A DNA stretch of 64,000 bases from Pyropia haitanensis (taxonomy: Eukaryota; Rhodophyta; Bangiophyceae; Bangiales; Bangiaceae): the NCBI GenBank assembly GCA_008729055.1, contig SDUX01000002.1:1430496-1494495 (forward strand). The letters are read 5' to 3'. Positions 22,130 through 30,937 of the stretch are shown here, piece after piece. Position numbers and translations under genes: made by a program. Within the stretch, counting starts at the first letter, position 1; each line of letters begins with the position of its first letter. The notes beneath the pieces are model-generated. The model was not told the DNA's origin. It worked only from the letters and a program-made list of their open reading frames with translations, and ran no database searches.

Positions 22130-23050
22130 CTACTGCTTGGGCGGCAGGGGGTACCCATGCATCCGCCGCACATCCACGCCCGTCATGCCCGCCGCGCGGA
22201 GAGCCTGGAGCCCCATGTCCGCGTCCTCCAGCCCCATCACCCGCGCGCCTGGCGGGCACCCCATCCCCGCGGCCGCGGCGAGGAACACGTCGGGCGCGGG
22301 CTTGCCGTGAGCCACGTCCTCAGCACAGACGGTGGCGGCAAACCAGTCGGCGATGCCCGCCGACGCCAGCGCGGCGGCCACGTCGACGCGGGCACCCCCA
22401 GACGCGACCGACACGGCCAGGCCCGCCGCCCGCGCGGCAGTCACCACCGCCAGCACCGCAGGGATGGGGGCGGGGGGGGGGTGGCGCCCAGGGCAACCGC
22501 CTTGGCCGCTACGATCCTGTCAATGAGCGCGGGCACGTCCGAGGGGGGGGTGTCGGGCAGGTGGGTGGCGATGAGGGTGCGGAGGATGGCCGCGGCGGGC
22601 ATGCCGGCGGTGGCGTAAAACTCAGCGGGGGGAAAGGGGATGCCATGAGCCGACGTGGCCTTCTCCCACGCGAGGTAGTGGCGGGGCATGCTGAACAATC
22701 GACAAAATGGGGGAAGCCCACTCAAAGAGTGGGCAGGCAAGCACGAAGAGGCAGACTACGTCAACAAAAGTCACAGGCGCTCGGGCAACAGCCAAAGAAC
22801 AATGCCAAATAAAGAAAGGGGGGAAGAGAGGCACAGCACAGTGCAGAAACTACAGCTACGTTGGAAAGAACGACACTTCACTCGAGTAGGCAGCAACGTA
22901 CGAGTCCACGAGCGTGCCGTCGCAGTCAAAAATGACGCCGTCATGGTGCTGGAGCTGCTCAAACACCCAGGCACTGTACGCTTCGGCGCCCGCCTCGGGC
23001 GGTGGTGCCGGCGTCGATGCAGGCGGTGGGGGTGGTTCTGCGTCCCCCAT
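22130..23050 (-). CDS. HAD-superfamily phosphatase, two exons
   Basis: Exon 1 (23050-22902) starts MGDAEPPPPPA and carries HAD motif I, DGVIFDCDGTLVD, whose Asp pair forms the phosphoenzyme. A 211-nt intron (22901-22691) has a GTACGTTG donor and a TTCAG acceptor and joins in frame to MPRHYLAWEKATSAHGI. Exon 2 gives the cap helices (EFYATAGMPAAAILRTLI), motif II SVASGG, motif III lysine in HGKPAPDVFLAAA, and motif IV GLEDADMGLQAL, ending PLPPKQ at 22130. The order and spacing fit subfamily IA hydrolases such as the YqaB, beta-phosphoglucomutase and phosphoglycolate phosphatase group. The substrate cannot be told. One frame change at the G run near 22470-22480 is needed inside exon 2, most likely a homopolymer error. 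It is divergent from the sigma factor gene. Confidence 0.82.
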
Positions 23051-23822
23051 GATAGCTGCCCGAAGTCAATAATTCGCAGCAGCACGAGGACGCTGGCGCA
23101 CCCTGCCACCGCCCGCGCCCCACGCTCCTCCGCGTCGCTTTTGCGGCGCCATGTGTGACCGAAGCTGCCGAGTACGATCGCATGGAGAAGGGCGTACAGT
23201 GACACCGTGTAGCCCCCGGGCCAAGAGATCAAGGGAAGTAATTCCGTTAAATATTTACATAAAACAGTCAAATGCGAAATACAGTCCGGGGCTTGTCACG
23301 CAAGCGCGCCCGTCCCAACGCCGACAAGCAGTCCTGGCCGTCCAGTGGGGGGGGCCATCTAACGAGTGGTGCAGGCTCCTCCGGCAGGGTGGGTGGTGGC
23401 GGTTTAGGTCTCGGGCTGCCACCCGCTGCCCTCCGCCGACAGAGGCTCTGGCCCTGCGCAACATGACATTTGGGGCGGCACCGCGGGCCACCGCCAACCA
23501 CCCACGCCTGTCTGCTGCCGAGAGAGCGTCTCGACCACAATCCACCGCACGGCCGCCAATGCGCTTCTCACTGCGCTTTAGTCGCGGGAATCTCCCCATC
23601 TCTGGCTCATTGGGGCCAGCACCCCGCCCCCATTGACCGCTTGTGGCGGCGGCGTGCGAGGCGATCCATCCCCTCCGTCCCGACCCGCCGTCACTGCCGC
23701 CGGCGCCTTTTTTGTCTGTGGGCACCGCGGCGGTTTCTTCGTCAGCCGCGTCCACGTCGTCCCTCCGACATCCCGATTGCTCCTCTCCTGCTGCTGTGCG
23801 GGTGTTCCGCTTGGACGCCATC
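23051..23822. promoter_or_regulatory. divergent promoter region of HAD phosphatase and sigma factor
   Basis: A 772-bp spacer between divergent ATGs. The part from 23200 to 23290 is relatively A/T-rich (AATTCCGTTAAATATTTACA), which may be the promoter core for one of the genes. No TATAAA at a convincing distance from either start was found. No ORF of interest lies inside. Confidence 0.35.
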
Positions 23823-25625
23823 ATGCTGTGGCCCGTCACGCCCCTGCGGCCGGCGTTTGTCGCGCCCATTCCGCTGCGGACGTCGCCCTCCCGTCGCTCC
23901 TGGCCGGTGGGGCCGGCAGTGACGGTGGCGCGTGTCGCCGCCGGGGCGCCCCCCCGCCGACGGGTGCGCCGCGCCGCCACCCCTGCCACCGCGCCCCTCG
24001 CGGCGCGCCCCGCCGCCGCCGACGCGGTCGTTGCCGCCACCACCCCCGCGGCCGAGGCGACGGAGGCGCCCCCGGCGCCCCCCCACCGGCAGCGGCGGGC
24101 GGCGGCCACCCCGTCTGCGCCCGCCACCTCCACGGCCGAGACGACGGTGGCTCCGCGTTCGCCGTCCGCCCGGCGGCGGCGGGCGGCGACCAGCCCGTCC
24201 GCACCTGCGAACGCCACGTCAGAGACGACGGTGGCTCCGCCAGTTCCGCCCCCCCGGCGGCGGCGGGCGGCGACCACCCCCTCTGCGCCCACCGTCCCCA
24301 CGGCGGAGACAGCGGTGGCCCGTCCGGCAGAGACGGCGGCGGCCCCCCCGGTGCCGCCTCCGCGGCGGCGGCGGGCGACGAGCACCCCTCCCGCGTCTAC
24401 CTCTCACTCTGACCACTCCCTGTCCGCCTACTACCGGGAGATTGGAGCGGTGCGGCTGCTCTCCCAGGCGGAAGTGAATGCCCTGTCCGCGTCGATTGCG
24501 CACGCGGCGGCGCTGGAGCAGGTTGCCGTCGACACGGCGGAGAGCCTTCCCGGTGGCCGCCGGCCGACGCGGGAGGAGTGGGCAGCGGCAGCGTCGATGA
24601 CGCCCACGGCCCTTGACATTGCGCTCGCCGATGGGCGGGATGCCAAGGAGCGGCTGGTGGTGGCCAACTTGCGGCTGGTCGTGAGCATTGCACGGCGCTT
24701 TGCGGCTTCAACGGGGTCCAAGGGCGGTCCGGGCGGGTCGGAGCTCGGTCTTAGTTCCGGCGCGGGCGCGGGAGGCGGCCGCGGCCGTGGCCGTCGCGGA
24801 CGGGGTGATGGCGGTGCTTTGGGCGGTCTTGGCGGTCTCGGCATTCCCGGGCGCAGTGGCATGGGCCTTGGCACCGGCAATGGGGGCGGCGGTGGTGCGG
24901 GGTGTGGCGGCGTGGCCGTAGGGGACCTCATCCAAGAAGGCACCCTTGGCCTCATCCGTGGCGCGGAGAAGTATGACGCCACCCGCGGTTTCGCTTTCAG
25001 CACGTATGCGAGCTGGTGGATCCGGCAGGCCATCCAGAGGGCGCTCCCCCACACCTCCCGCGCCATCCGGCTGCCCGTGTCGGTGGCGGCGACTGCTCGG
25101 CGCGCTGGCCGGGTGGCGGCCGCCCTCGAGGCGGAGAGTGGGGTGGCTCCGCCCGAGGAGGACGTTGCCGCCCGCCTCGGCATGCCCACCGACCGCCTCC
25201 GGTGGCTCCTGACCCGGGCGGCTGACACCGCCACCGTCAGCTTGGACGCTGGGGTGGGCGGCGGTGGTTATGGTCTCGGCAGTGGTGGTAGCGGCAGTGG
25301 TGGTGGCGGCGGCCGCGGCAACTTTTCCCTCGGCGATCTGATCGAGTGCCACGCGGCGGACTCACCCGAGGTGGCGGTTGGCGAGGCGATGCTCCGCGAG
25401 GACGTGGCGTCGGTCCTCCGCGTCGTTTTGCCCGAGGAGGAGCTCGCGGTTGTGGTGGCGCGCTACGGCCTGGACGGCGGCGGCGGGGGGGGGGTGACGG
25501 AGCTTGCGCGGCGCTGGCAAATACCCAGCAGCCGCGTGCGGCAGGCCGAAGAGCGCGCCCTGCGGCGGCTGCGCAAGGCGGGCGGCCCAGCCGCCTATAC
25601 GCTCCGGGACTACGTAGAGGTCTGA
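23823..25625 (+). CDS. plastid RNA polymerase sigma-70 factor (nuclear-encoded)
   Basis: A 600-residue sigma-70 protein. The N-terminus ([19 protein letters not shown]) is basic and hydroxylated without acids, like a plastid transit peptide. Residues about 75-190 hold imperfect tandem repeats built on AETTVAPxxPxxRRRRAAT. Region 1.2 begins near residue 197 ([20 protein letters not shown]). Region 2 follows: [19 protein letters not shown] near 278, then an insertion of about 65 Gly/Arg-rich residues, then the core-binding and -10 recognition motif [18 protein letters not shown] and [17 protein letters not shown]. Region 4 (about 534-590) has [20 protein letters not shown], the helix-turn-helix for the -35 box. 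It directs the bacterial-type plastid polymerase to plastid promoters. I chose ATG 23823 because upstream in-frame codons lack an ATG. The frame is clean. Confidence 0.95.
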   Translation: MLWPVTPLRPAFVAPIPLRTSPSRRSWPVGPAVTVARVAAGAPPRRRVRRAATPATAPLAARPAAADAVVAATTPAAEATEAPPAPPHRQRRAAATPSAPATSTAETTVAPRSPSARRRRAATSPSAPANATSETTVAPPVPPPRRRRAATTPSAPTVPTAETAVARPAETAAAPPVPPPRRRRATSTPPASTSHSDHSLSAYYREIGAVRLLSQAEVNALSASIAHAAALEQVAVDTAESLPGGRRPTREEWAAAASMTPTALDIALADGRDAKERLVVANLRLVVSIARRFAASTGSKGGPGGSELGLSSGAGAGGGRGRGRRGRGDGGALGGLGGLGIPGRSGMGLGTGNGGGGGAGCGGVAVGDLIQEGTLGLIRGAEKYDATRGFAFSTYASWWIRQAIQRALPHTSRAIRLPVSVAATARRAGRVAAALEAESGVAPPEEDVAARLGMPTDRLRWLLTRAADTATVSLDAGVGGGGYGLGSGGSGSGGGGGRGNFSLGDLIECHAADSPEVAVGEAMLREDVASVLRVVLPEEELAVVVARYGLDGGGGGGVTELARRWQIPSSRVRQAEERALRRLRKAGGPAAYTLRDYVEV

Positions 25626-26451
25626 TGCAGCCGCCGAGCTGGGGAGGGCTGTGAACAAGGGGGGAGTCATCCGGCGGTGCGGCGTGAGCGCTCTGTGCTG
25701 CTGCTGGTGTAGCGTATCGTCGCACACGTGGTGGTGGTGTTTGCCTGGTCCGCTGTTGAGGATGGTGTGGGCCCTCCTCTTTTTTTGATGGCGTGTGTGC
25801 TTGAGTGTCTCATCGTGCCTTTGACTCACTGCGCAGGTCTTTCTGCTGGGGACTGCCGCCATGTGCTCAGTCGATGGCATGGGCACGGGCGGATGCTTTG
25901 TGTTATTTTTGAAACCATCGAGGGGGCTGCAGGCGTCGCCTCCGGTCTCCCCCGTATCTGTTGGTAGGCGTCGCTCCTGCCACGGCTATGCTCCTGTGTT
26001 GCTCTTTTTTCATTCATTGTTCCTCCCTCTGAGGTCGCTGTGGCCTTCTCACGGCTTGCCTCGCGCAGTCTCGCCATCGCCGGCCGCTGTCATGGCGCCA
26101 GCTGCCGACGCTCGCGCGACATGAGCTGCCGTTTCGGGCGCCTTACCCCCCCGCCGCTCACAACGACGGCAGCTGCGAATTCTCTGCCGCCGCCACGGCC
26201 CACTCCGCCCGCCGCGTCCATGAGTCTCTTTCGACGGCGTGCAGGCTCTCGCCGCAGAGTACCGAACGCAATACAAATGAGATGGGTCAGGGAAAGAACG
26301 AGCGCAGCTCCTAAGCGTCGGCCAGCTGGAGAGCAACTCGGTGACTCGAGGCGAGGACGAGCTCCTCACAGATGGAGGAGAAGCGCGGGCAGCACATAGT
26401 CTCTCTATTGAATTGAAATATATGATTGTTATTGCGGCCCTTCTCAAGCAT
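25626..26451. other. intergenic region between sigma factor and tRNA-Ser
   Basis: About 0.8 kb of mixed composition with T-rich patches (25772-25790, 25900-25915, 26000-26020) that may include the sigma factor 3' UTR. An A/T-rich patch (26398-26432) lies just upstream of tRNA-Ser. I see no ORF with protein-like character. Confidence 0.4.
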
Positions 26452-26542
26452 GTGTCTGTGGCCGAGTGGTTGCGATCACACAAGGCGATTGACTAGAAAT
26501 CAATTTCTTTCGGGAGCGCAGGTTCGAATCCTGCCAGACACG
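26452..26542 (+). tRNA. tRNA-Ser (AGA anticodon) with extended D-loop
   Basis: A cloverleaf folds cleanly. The acceptor GTGTCTG (26452-26458) pairs with CAGACAC and the discriminator is G at 26542. The D-stem is GCC/GGC. The anticodon stem ATTGA/TCAAT flanks the loop CTAGAAA, so the anticodon is AGA (Ser). A 13-nt variable arm is present, as expected for class II tRNA-Ser, and the T-arm is GCAGG TTCGAAT CCTGC. The D-loop is 20 nt rather than the usual 10 or so. The extra segment, GCGATCACAC, sits between GAGTGGTT and AAGGC. It is either an ectopic D-loop intron or an unusually long loop. No anticodon-loop intron and no encoded CCA. Confidence 0.93.
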
Positions 26543-26913
26543 ATCTGGTGTTCTTTCACAATCCGTTTTTTGATGGCACGAAGTCAGGCTCAACGGCACA
26601 CGAGTGTCCCTGTCGGGTCCCGTATACATCTGCTATGATGTACATGTACGACTGGGCTCCTCATGGAAACTGGAGCAATGTGCTGCCCACGACTGCCAGG
26701 CTGCGCAACATCTCTTTACATGACGCACACGTACGGACAGCGGACTGATGACACAGTAGTGACAAGCTTGACGCCCCTCCGCACGTTCCCCCCCCGCGCT
26801 GGCCAGCATGGCCCCAAATAGACGCTGTCCCACCAGAGGCAGCACTCCACACCCTCCGTCCCGAAACGCGCGTTCATGCGGTGACTCACCGTCCCCGCAA
26901 CACACACCCGTGC
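26543..26913. other. intergenic region, no gene seen
   Basis: Moderate-GC spacer between tRNA-Ser and the 3' end of the NPL4 gene. A T-run at 26565-26570 shortly after the tRNA (CCGTTTTTTG) could be the RNA polymerase III terminator. No ORF is convincing. Confidence 0.4.
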
Positions 26914-28578
26914 CTACTGGCCCGACGGGTTGGCTATGGCCTCAATCATTAGACGGTAGCCATCCTCATCCGGGGTGAGCTCCCTCTGCTGCGCCACCGC
27001 ACCCGCCAGCCGGGGCATATCCACGTCCATGTCCAGCATGTTCGACAGAAACAGCAACAGGTGAAAGTCCGACACCCGCCGGTAAAACGGCATCCCCGCG
27101 TCGAGTGCGCGGCCCATGTGGCCCACCGTCTGAGGTGCCAGCTCCCGGCTCTCCACCGGAAACGCCGACCGCAGCCAACCGTCGTGCGCGCGGATACGCA
27201 CGTTGACGAGGAAGAACTCGGTGTGCACGGCGGTGACCTCCTTGCCCTCCACAAAGACCGGCTCCGAGGTCAGGAGCTTGCCAGAGTTGGGTTTTTGCTC
27301 CGCCGCCGGCTTAACCACCCCCGCCCGTACCATGGCCACCGCCTGCTCGCTGATTTGGTAGGCCTCAAACAGCGTCTGTCCATCCTCTGCCAGCGTCACC
27401 ACAATGGCCACAAAGGAGGCAGCCGCAGCGGCGCCATACCGCCGTTCCACTGACAGCATAGCTTCTGCAACGACGGCAACGTCGCGGCCGCTGAGCAAAC
27501 ACCGCCGCGGTCGGGCAGAAAAGACGATGCCCACTTGACGGAGGCCTAGCCAGCCAGCCAGCCGTTCTGCCCGGGAGTCCATGTCGACAGACGCAGCACC
27601 GCCGCTACCGCCGCCTTGCCCATCACCGGCCCCTTTGCCGTCGCCGTCGCCGCTCTCCTCACTCAGCCGGTACGTCTCGCCGTCACCCATCTGTGGTGGC
27701 TCGTAAATCACCTCCACCCGTACATCCTTGGGCGGTATATCCCCTTTCGAAGGCGCCGCGTCTGCCGCGCTGCTGGCGCCCCCAGCGCCACCCCTCCCAC
27801 CACCGTCCGCCGACGTGTCCATCCCGGCTCCCGACCCGCCGCCCTCCTCCGCGTCATCCGCGGCCGCCTCGGCCGGCGCCGGCGCCTCTGTGCCGTAGAG
27901 CACGCCGTAGCGCTGCTGCCCAAAGCCCGTGGACGCGAGGTACTGCTGGAAGGACTGCGCAGCTGCGCTGTCCACCGACACAGAGGCTGCGGCGGGGTCG
28001 CCCTCGGGGGCCTTGATTTTGAACTTGAGCGCCTCCAGCGCCTCCAGCACCGCTATGCTCATCCCGCGGCCGCGCCACTTGGCCACCTCGGCCTTGTACC
28101 GCGCGCGAGCATCCTCCGCGGGGGCGCAGCGCTCGCACATGCCCCGCGGGCCGTGGAGGCAGCGGCCGGGCTTGTCCGCGCCGGGCGCGGCGGGCGCCGC
28201 ACCGGCCGCCGTGGCTGCAGCTCCATTCGCGCCACCCGCAGCAGCAGGCGCACCGCCGGCGACGGTCGCGGTCGCCCCATTGACGCCCGCCGCCGCAGCA
28301 GCAGCTGGAACCGCGGGTGGAGTCGGCACCATCTGCCCTGCCACGTACACCCAGTCGCCATGGCGAACTCCGAGCGCGTCGAGCGGGCGGGACTCATCGG
28401 ACGGCATGTACGAGGCGGTGCACTTGGGGTCCCGCGCCAGCCCAAACGGCGGCGACGCGGCGACGCGGCCGTCAGCGGACACCGCGGCGCGGACGGCGGC
28501 GAGTGTCGGTGGCGGGCCGCGGTCGTCCAGGCGCACGCGGAAGGGCGATCCATCAGGCAGGCGGACACGGATGATCAT
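26914..28578 (-). CDS. NPL4: NPL4-like ubiquitin-binding cofactor of p97/Cdc48
   Basis: A 554-residue NPL4. Residues 1-85 form the ubiquitin-like/UBX-like N-terminus (MIIRVRLPDGSPFRVRLDD; GVRHGDWVYVAGQMV). A zinc-binding motif CLHGPRGMCERC lies at 140-151. The NPL4 signature follows: QSFQQYLASTGFGQQRYG and GVLYG near 208-229, then VEVIYEPPQMG near 288-298. The C-terminal half is the MPN-like domain, including GWLGLRQVGIVFSARP and SEQAVAMVRAG. With UFD1, NPL4 brings K48-ubiquitylated proteins to the Cdc48/p97 segregase for unfolding and ER- or chromatin-associated degradation. The acidic glycine/serine linkers (about 236-280 and 305-335) are longer than in animal homologues. ATG 28578 begins exactly at the ubiquitin-like fold. 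There is no intron, and the frame is clean. Confidence 0.95.
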   Translation of the reverse strand: MIIRVRLPDGSPFRVRLDDRGPPPTLAAVRAAVSADGRVAASPPFGLARDPKCTASYMPSDESRPLDALGVRHGDWVYVAGQMVPTPPAVPAAAAAAGVNGATATVAGGAPAAAGGANGAAATAAGAAPAAPGADKPGRCLHGPRGMCERCAPAEDARARYKAEVAKWRGRGMSIAVLEALEALKFKIKAPEGDPAAASVSVDSAAAQSFQQYLASTGFGQQRYGVLYGTEAPAPAEAAADDAEEGGGSGAGMDTSADGGGRGGAGGASSAADAAPSKGDIPPKDVRVEVIYEPPQMGDGETYRLSEESGDGDGKGAGDGQGGGSGGAASVDMDSRAERLAGWLGLRQVGIVFSARPRRCLLSGRDVAVVAEAMLSVERRYGAAAAASFVAIVVTLAEDGQTLFEAYQISEQAVAMVRAGVVKPAAEQKPNSGKLLTSEPVFVEGKEVTAVHTEFFLVNVRIRAHDGWLRSAFPVESRELAPQTVGHMGRALDAGMPFYRRVSDFHLLLFLSNMLDMDVDMPRLAGAVAQQRELTPDEDGYRLMIEAIANPSGQ

Positions 28579-28910
28579 GGTGGCGGGGAAGACGGGGGGG
28601 ACGGTGGGCGTGGAGAGGGAGTGTAGACGGGGGGGTTGACGGGTGGGGGTGCGAGGGAGGGGAAGGTGGTGGCACGGTGCCGGCTTGTCTCCCACTGCAG
28701 TCCATCGCGTACAAGTGGCGGCATCGCTGGCACACTTCAATGTATAAGTAATTAATAAGACTTGGCGAGTTCCGGTAAGGACGCCGTTCCGTGACCGAAA
28801 ACCTCAGCACACAAATCTGCCTCACTCACACTCGCGACTGCCAGCGCAAAACGCGATGGCTGGCAGGTATGCGCGTCCTCTTCCGCCTCGTCGCTCTCTC
28901 CTTCCCTGGC
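28579..28910. promoter_or_regulatory. bidirectional promoter of NPL4 and the PTAR1-like gene
   Basis: A 332-bp spacer between divergent start codons. Around 28735-28765 is an A/T-rich patch (TGTATAAGTAATTAATAAG), whose TATAAG on the plus strand could be a TATA-like element about 170 bp before the rightward ATG. Confidence 0.35.
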
Positions 28911-30432
28911 ATGGCGCCGTCGTCCCCGCCCCCTCCTGCCGATCATGATGCCACAGCTGACGACCCGCACCTGCCATTTGGCACTCGTCTCGTCCGCTTC
29001 GTCGGTGCACTGATGGCGGCCGCTCCTCCGAACGCTCCGTACGTTTTTTTGGCCGCCGCGTGGGCGTTGCTGCAGCAGCCGGTCTGCCGGCCACAGGACT
29101 CCCCCTCCCCTGTAGACGGCACCCGCCCAATATCCCTAGATGTGCACTCACACGCCGCGACACCATTCCTTCTTCCCGGCTCATCATTGCCCTGCGGCTC
29201 TGCCTCGTTCCGCCTTCTCTCCCTATGCTCTTTCACCAATTGCGTGTCACGTCCCCCCCCGCGACCTCCCCGCCTGCGCGCCCACCACCCTGTTCCCCCC
29301 CGCCCTTCTCCCCCAGGTTTGAAGCTGGCGTGTTTCCGTCAGACAGCCCCCCCCCACGGGTGTGGCCCCGTCAGTACACCCGTCTGCGTACGTGGCGACC
29401 CCCCCCGGTCGGGTGGCCATCGCGTCGGCCGCCCGCCGGCTCCTCTTCGCCGCCGCCCGCACCGAGGTGAGCCGCCTCGCAGCCGCCACGTCGCTGCTGC
29501 CGTCGGAGCGTCGTGGCGCCCAACAACCCGCCGCCAGCACCGCGCCTGCCGCCACCGACGCCGCCACCGCCGCCGCCACCACCACCACCACTGCCGGCGC
29601 CGACGACGCGCACGCACGGGACGTGTGGTTGGCATCGGCCGCGTGCCTGCTGGCTGTCGGTGACTACCCGCCCGCGTGGGCACTCCGGCGGCGGCTGCTG
29701 GCGGCGGCGGGGCCCCGCGGCGGCGGCGGAGCTGACGACGGCGCTGGGCGGGGGAGGGGCGACCGACCCACCGGTCGCGCAGAGATACTGCGCCGGCGGG
29801 AACGTGCGTTTGTAGCCTTGGTTTTGTCGGCGTGGCCTGGCGCTGCGGCGGCGTGGGCACACCTGGCCGGCTTGGCCGCCGCTGCCCCCGTAGAGGATGT
29901 GCACGGCGCCGGCCCTGACGTCGGTGGTGATGAAGACGCGGGGGGCGGCAGCGACGATGACTGGGCGGTGTGTGACCGCGCGGCGCGGGCCAAGGCGGCG
30001 AACTACTACGCGTGGGTGCACCGCGGGCGGCTGCTGGTTGCTGCCACGGCTGGCGGCGGCGACCTTGACGGCCGCGCGGTGGCCGTCCGGGAGGTGGCAT
30101 ACGCACGGGCATTTGTGGAGCGCCACGTGGGCGACAGTTCTGGTTGGCACTACCTGCGGCGGGCGCTGGTGGCGGCAGCGGCGATGGGTGGCAAGCGCGG
30201 GCGGAGGGGAGAAGGGGGGGGGAGGGAGGGCGACGTCCCGTCTGACGACCGGCATGCCAGTGCTGCCCCTTTGCTCCCGGGCGGCGCCACGGCCGTCGCT
30301 GGGGCCGACCCTCCCGTTGCCGGCTGGGTACGCGCCGAGCGCGACTGGCTCGACGCCCTCCGCCGCCGCGCTGGCGGGTATGAGTGCATGGCCGTGCACG
30401 CCCGCTTTCTGGCCTCTCCGCCAATGGGATGA
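28911..30432 (+). CDS. PTAR1-like protein prenyltransferase alpha-subunit repeat protein
   Basis: The main exon (about 29325-30432) encodes helical-pair repeats of the prenyltransferase alpha type: VWLASAACLLAVGDYPPAW, RERAFVALVLSAWPGAAAAW, then the signature RAKAANYYAWVHRGRLL and RHVGDSSGWHYLRRALV. These match the NYxAWxHR and DxSGWHY/R motifs of PTAR1, a relative of farnesyltransferase alpha and the geranylgeranyltransferase III alpha subunit, which prenylates Golgi SNAREs in animals. There is no ATG before the first motif in this exon. A likely first exon starts at ATG 28911 (MAPSSPPPPADHDATADDPH) and ends at a GTACGTT donor at 29039. An in-phase acceptor could be the AG at 29323-29324, making a 286-nt intron, but the acceptor is uncertain. 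A spacer with a T-run patch follows the stop. Confidence 0.75.
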
Positions 30433-30582
30433 GCGAAGTTCGGAGCGGCTCGTGCGTATTGCCTGGGGTATGTCGCACAGAAGGACGTCTAGCTAGTTGA
30501 CAGAGAACAAAAAGAACACGTCCAACGCCTCGGCATTGGTTTTCTGGATGCTCTTCGAACGGGCAAAATGCGCGCCTGGGAG
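30433..30582. other. short intergenic spacer
   Basis: A 150-bp spacer between the PTAR1-like gene and the 3' end of the leftward tRNA-Gln. On the minus strand the tRNA is followed by TTTTTGTT-type sequence near 30505-30512, which is distant for a polymerase III terminator. I see no other feature. Confidence 0.3.
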
Positions 30583-30681
30583 AGGTCCCGCCGGGACGTT
30601 CATTATTAAGCTTGAACCCGGGTCTGGAGATTCAGAGTCTCCCGTGCTTTGCGACAAATTTAACCACTACACCACGGGACC
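30583..30681 (-). tRNA. tRNA-Gln (CTG anticodon) with D-loop and T-loop insertions, copy 1
   Basis: Read leftward from 30681, the acceptor GGTCCCG pairs with CGGGACC (discriminator T at 30583). D-stem GTGT/GCAC and anticodon stem GGAGA/TCTCC flank the loop CTCTGAA, so the anticodon is CTG (Gln). The variable region is AGAC and the T-stem is CCGGG/CCCGG. The D-loop holds about 14 extra nt after AGTGGTT (AAATTTGTCGCAAA). The T-loop is 21 nt instead of 7, as TTCAA plus 14 nt plus GT. Removing both segments gives a standard 7-nt T-loop and ordinary D-loop. These look like ectopic introns of the kind described in Cyanidioschyzon nuclear tRNA genes. It lies 256 bp downstream of ferric-reductase copy 1, same strand. 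Confidence 0.9.
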
Positions 30682-30937
30682 ACTGCTCACGCCGACTCAC
30701 ATTAATTAATTTATATATTTAAATTCAATATTCGAGTCCGCGTTGAATACCTGGTGGTTGATGGTAGCGATGTTCTTACCGTCCAGCGCCCACAACTGCC
30801 AGTGACTCTTCCGTCGCGACTGTGTCGTGGAGGACACAGCCCGGAAGAAAAACTGGCGGGCCCTGACCCGTCCACAGCTCCTGCACGCACAAGACGCGGC
30901 AGGGATCCAAGACGACAGCAATGGCATTTCTGCTTCT
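30682..30937. other. spacer between ferric-reductase copy 1 and tRNA-Gln
   Basis: Contains a distinct A/T-rich patch at 30700-30735 (ATTAATTAATTTATATATTT) immediately upstream of the leftward tRNA-Gln. This is a plausible pol III upstream element or a 3'-processing region for the ferric-reductase gene. It shows no obvious similarity to the region downstream of copy 2. Confidence 0.45.
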
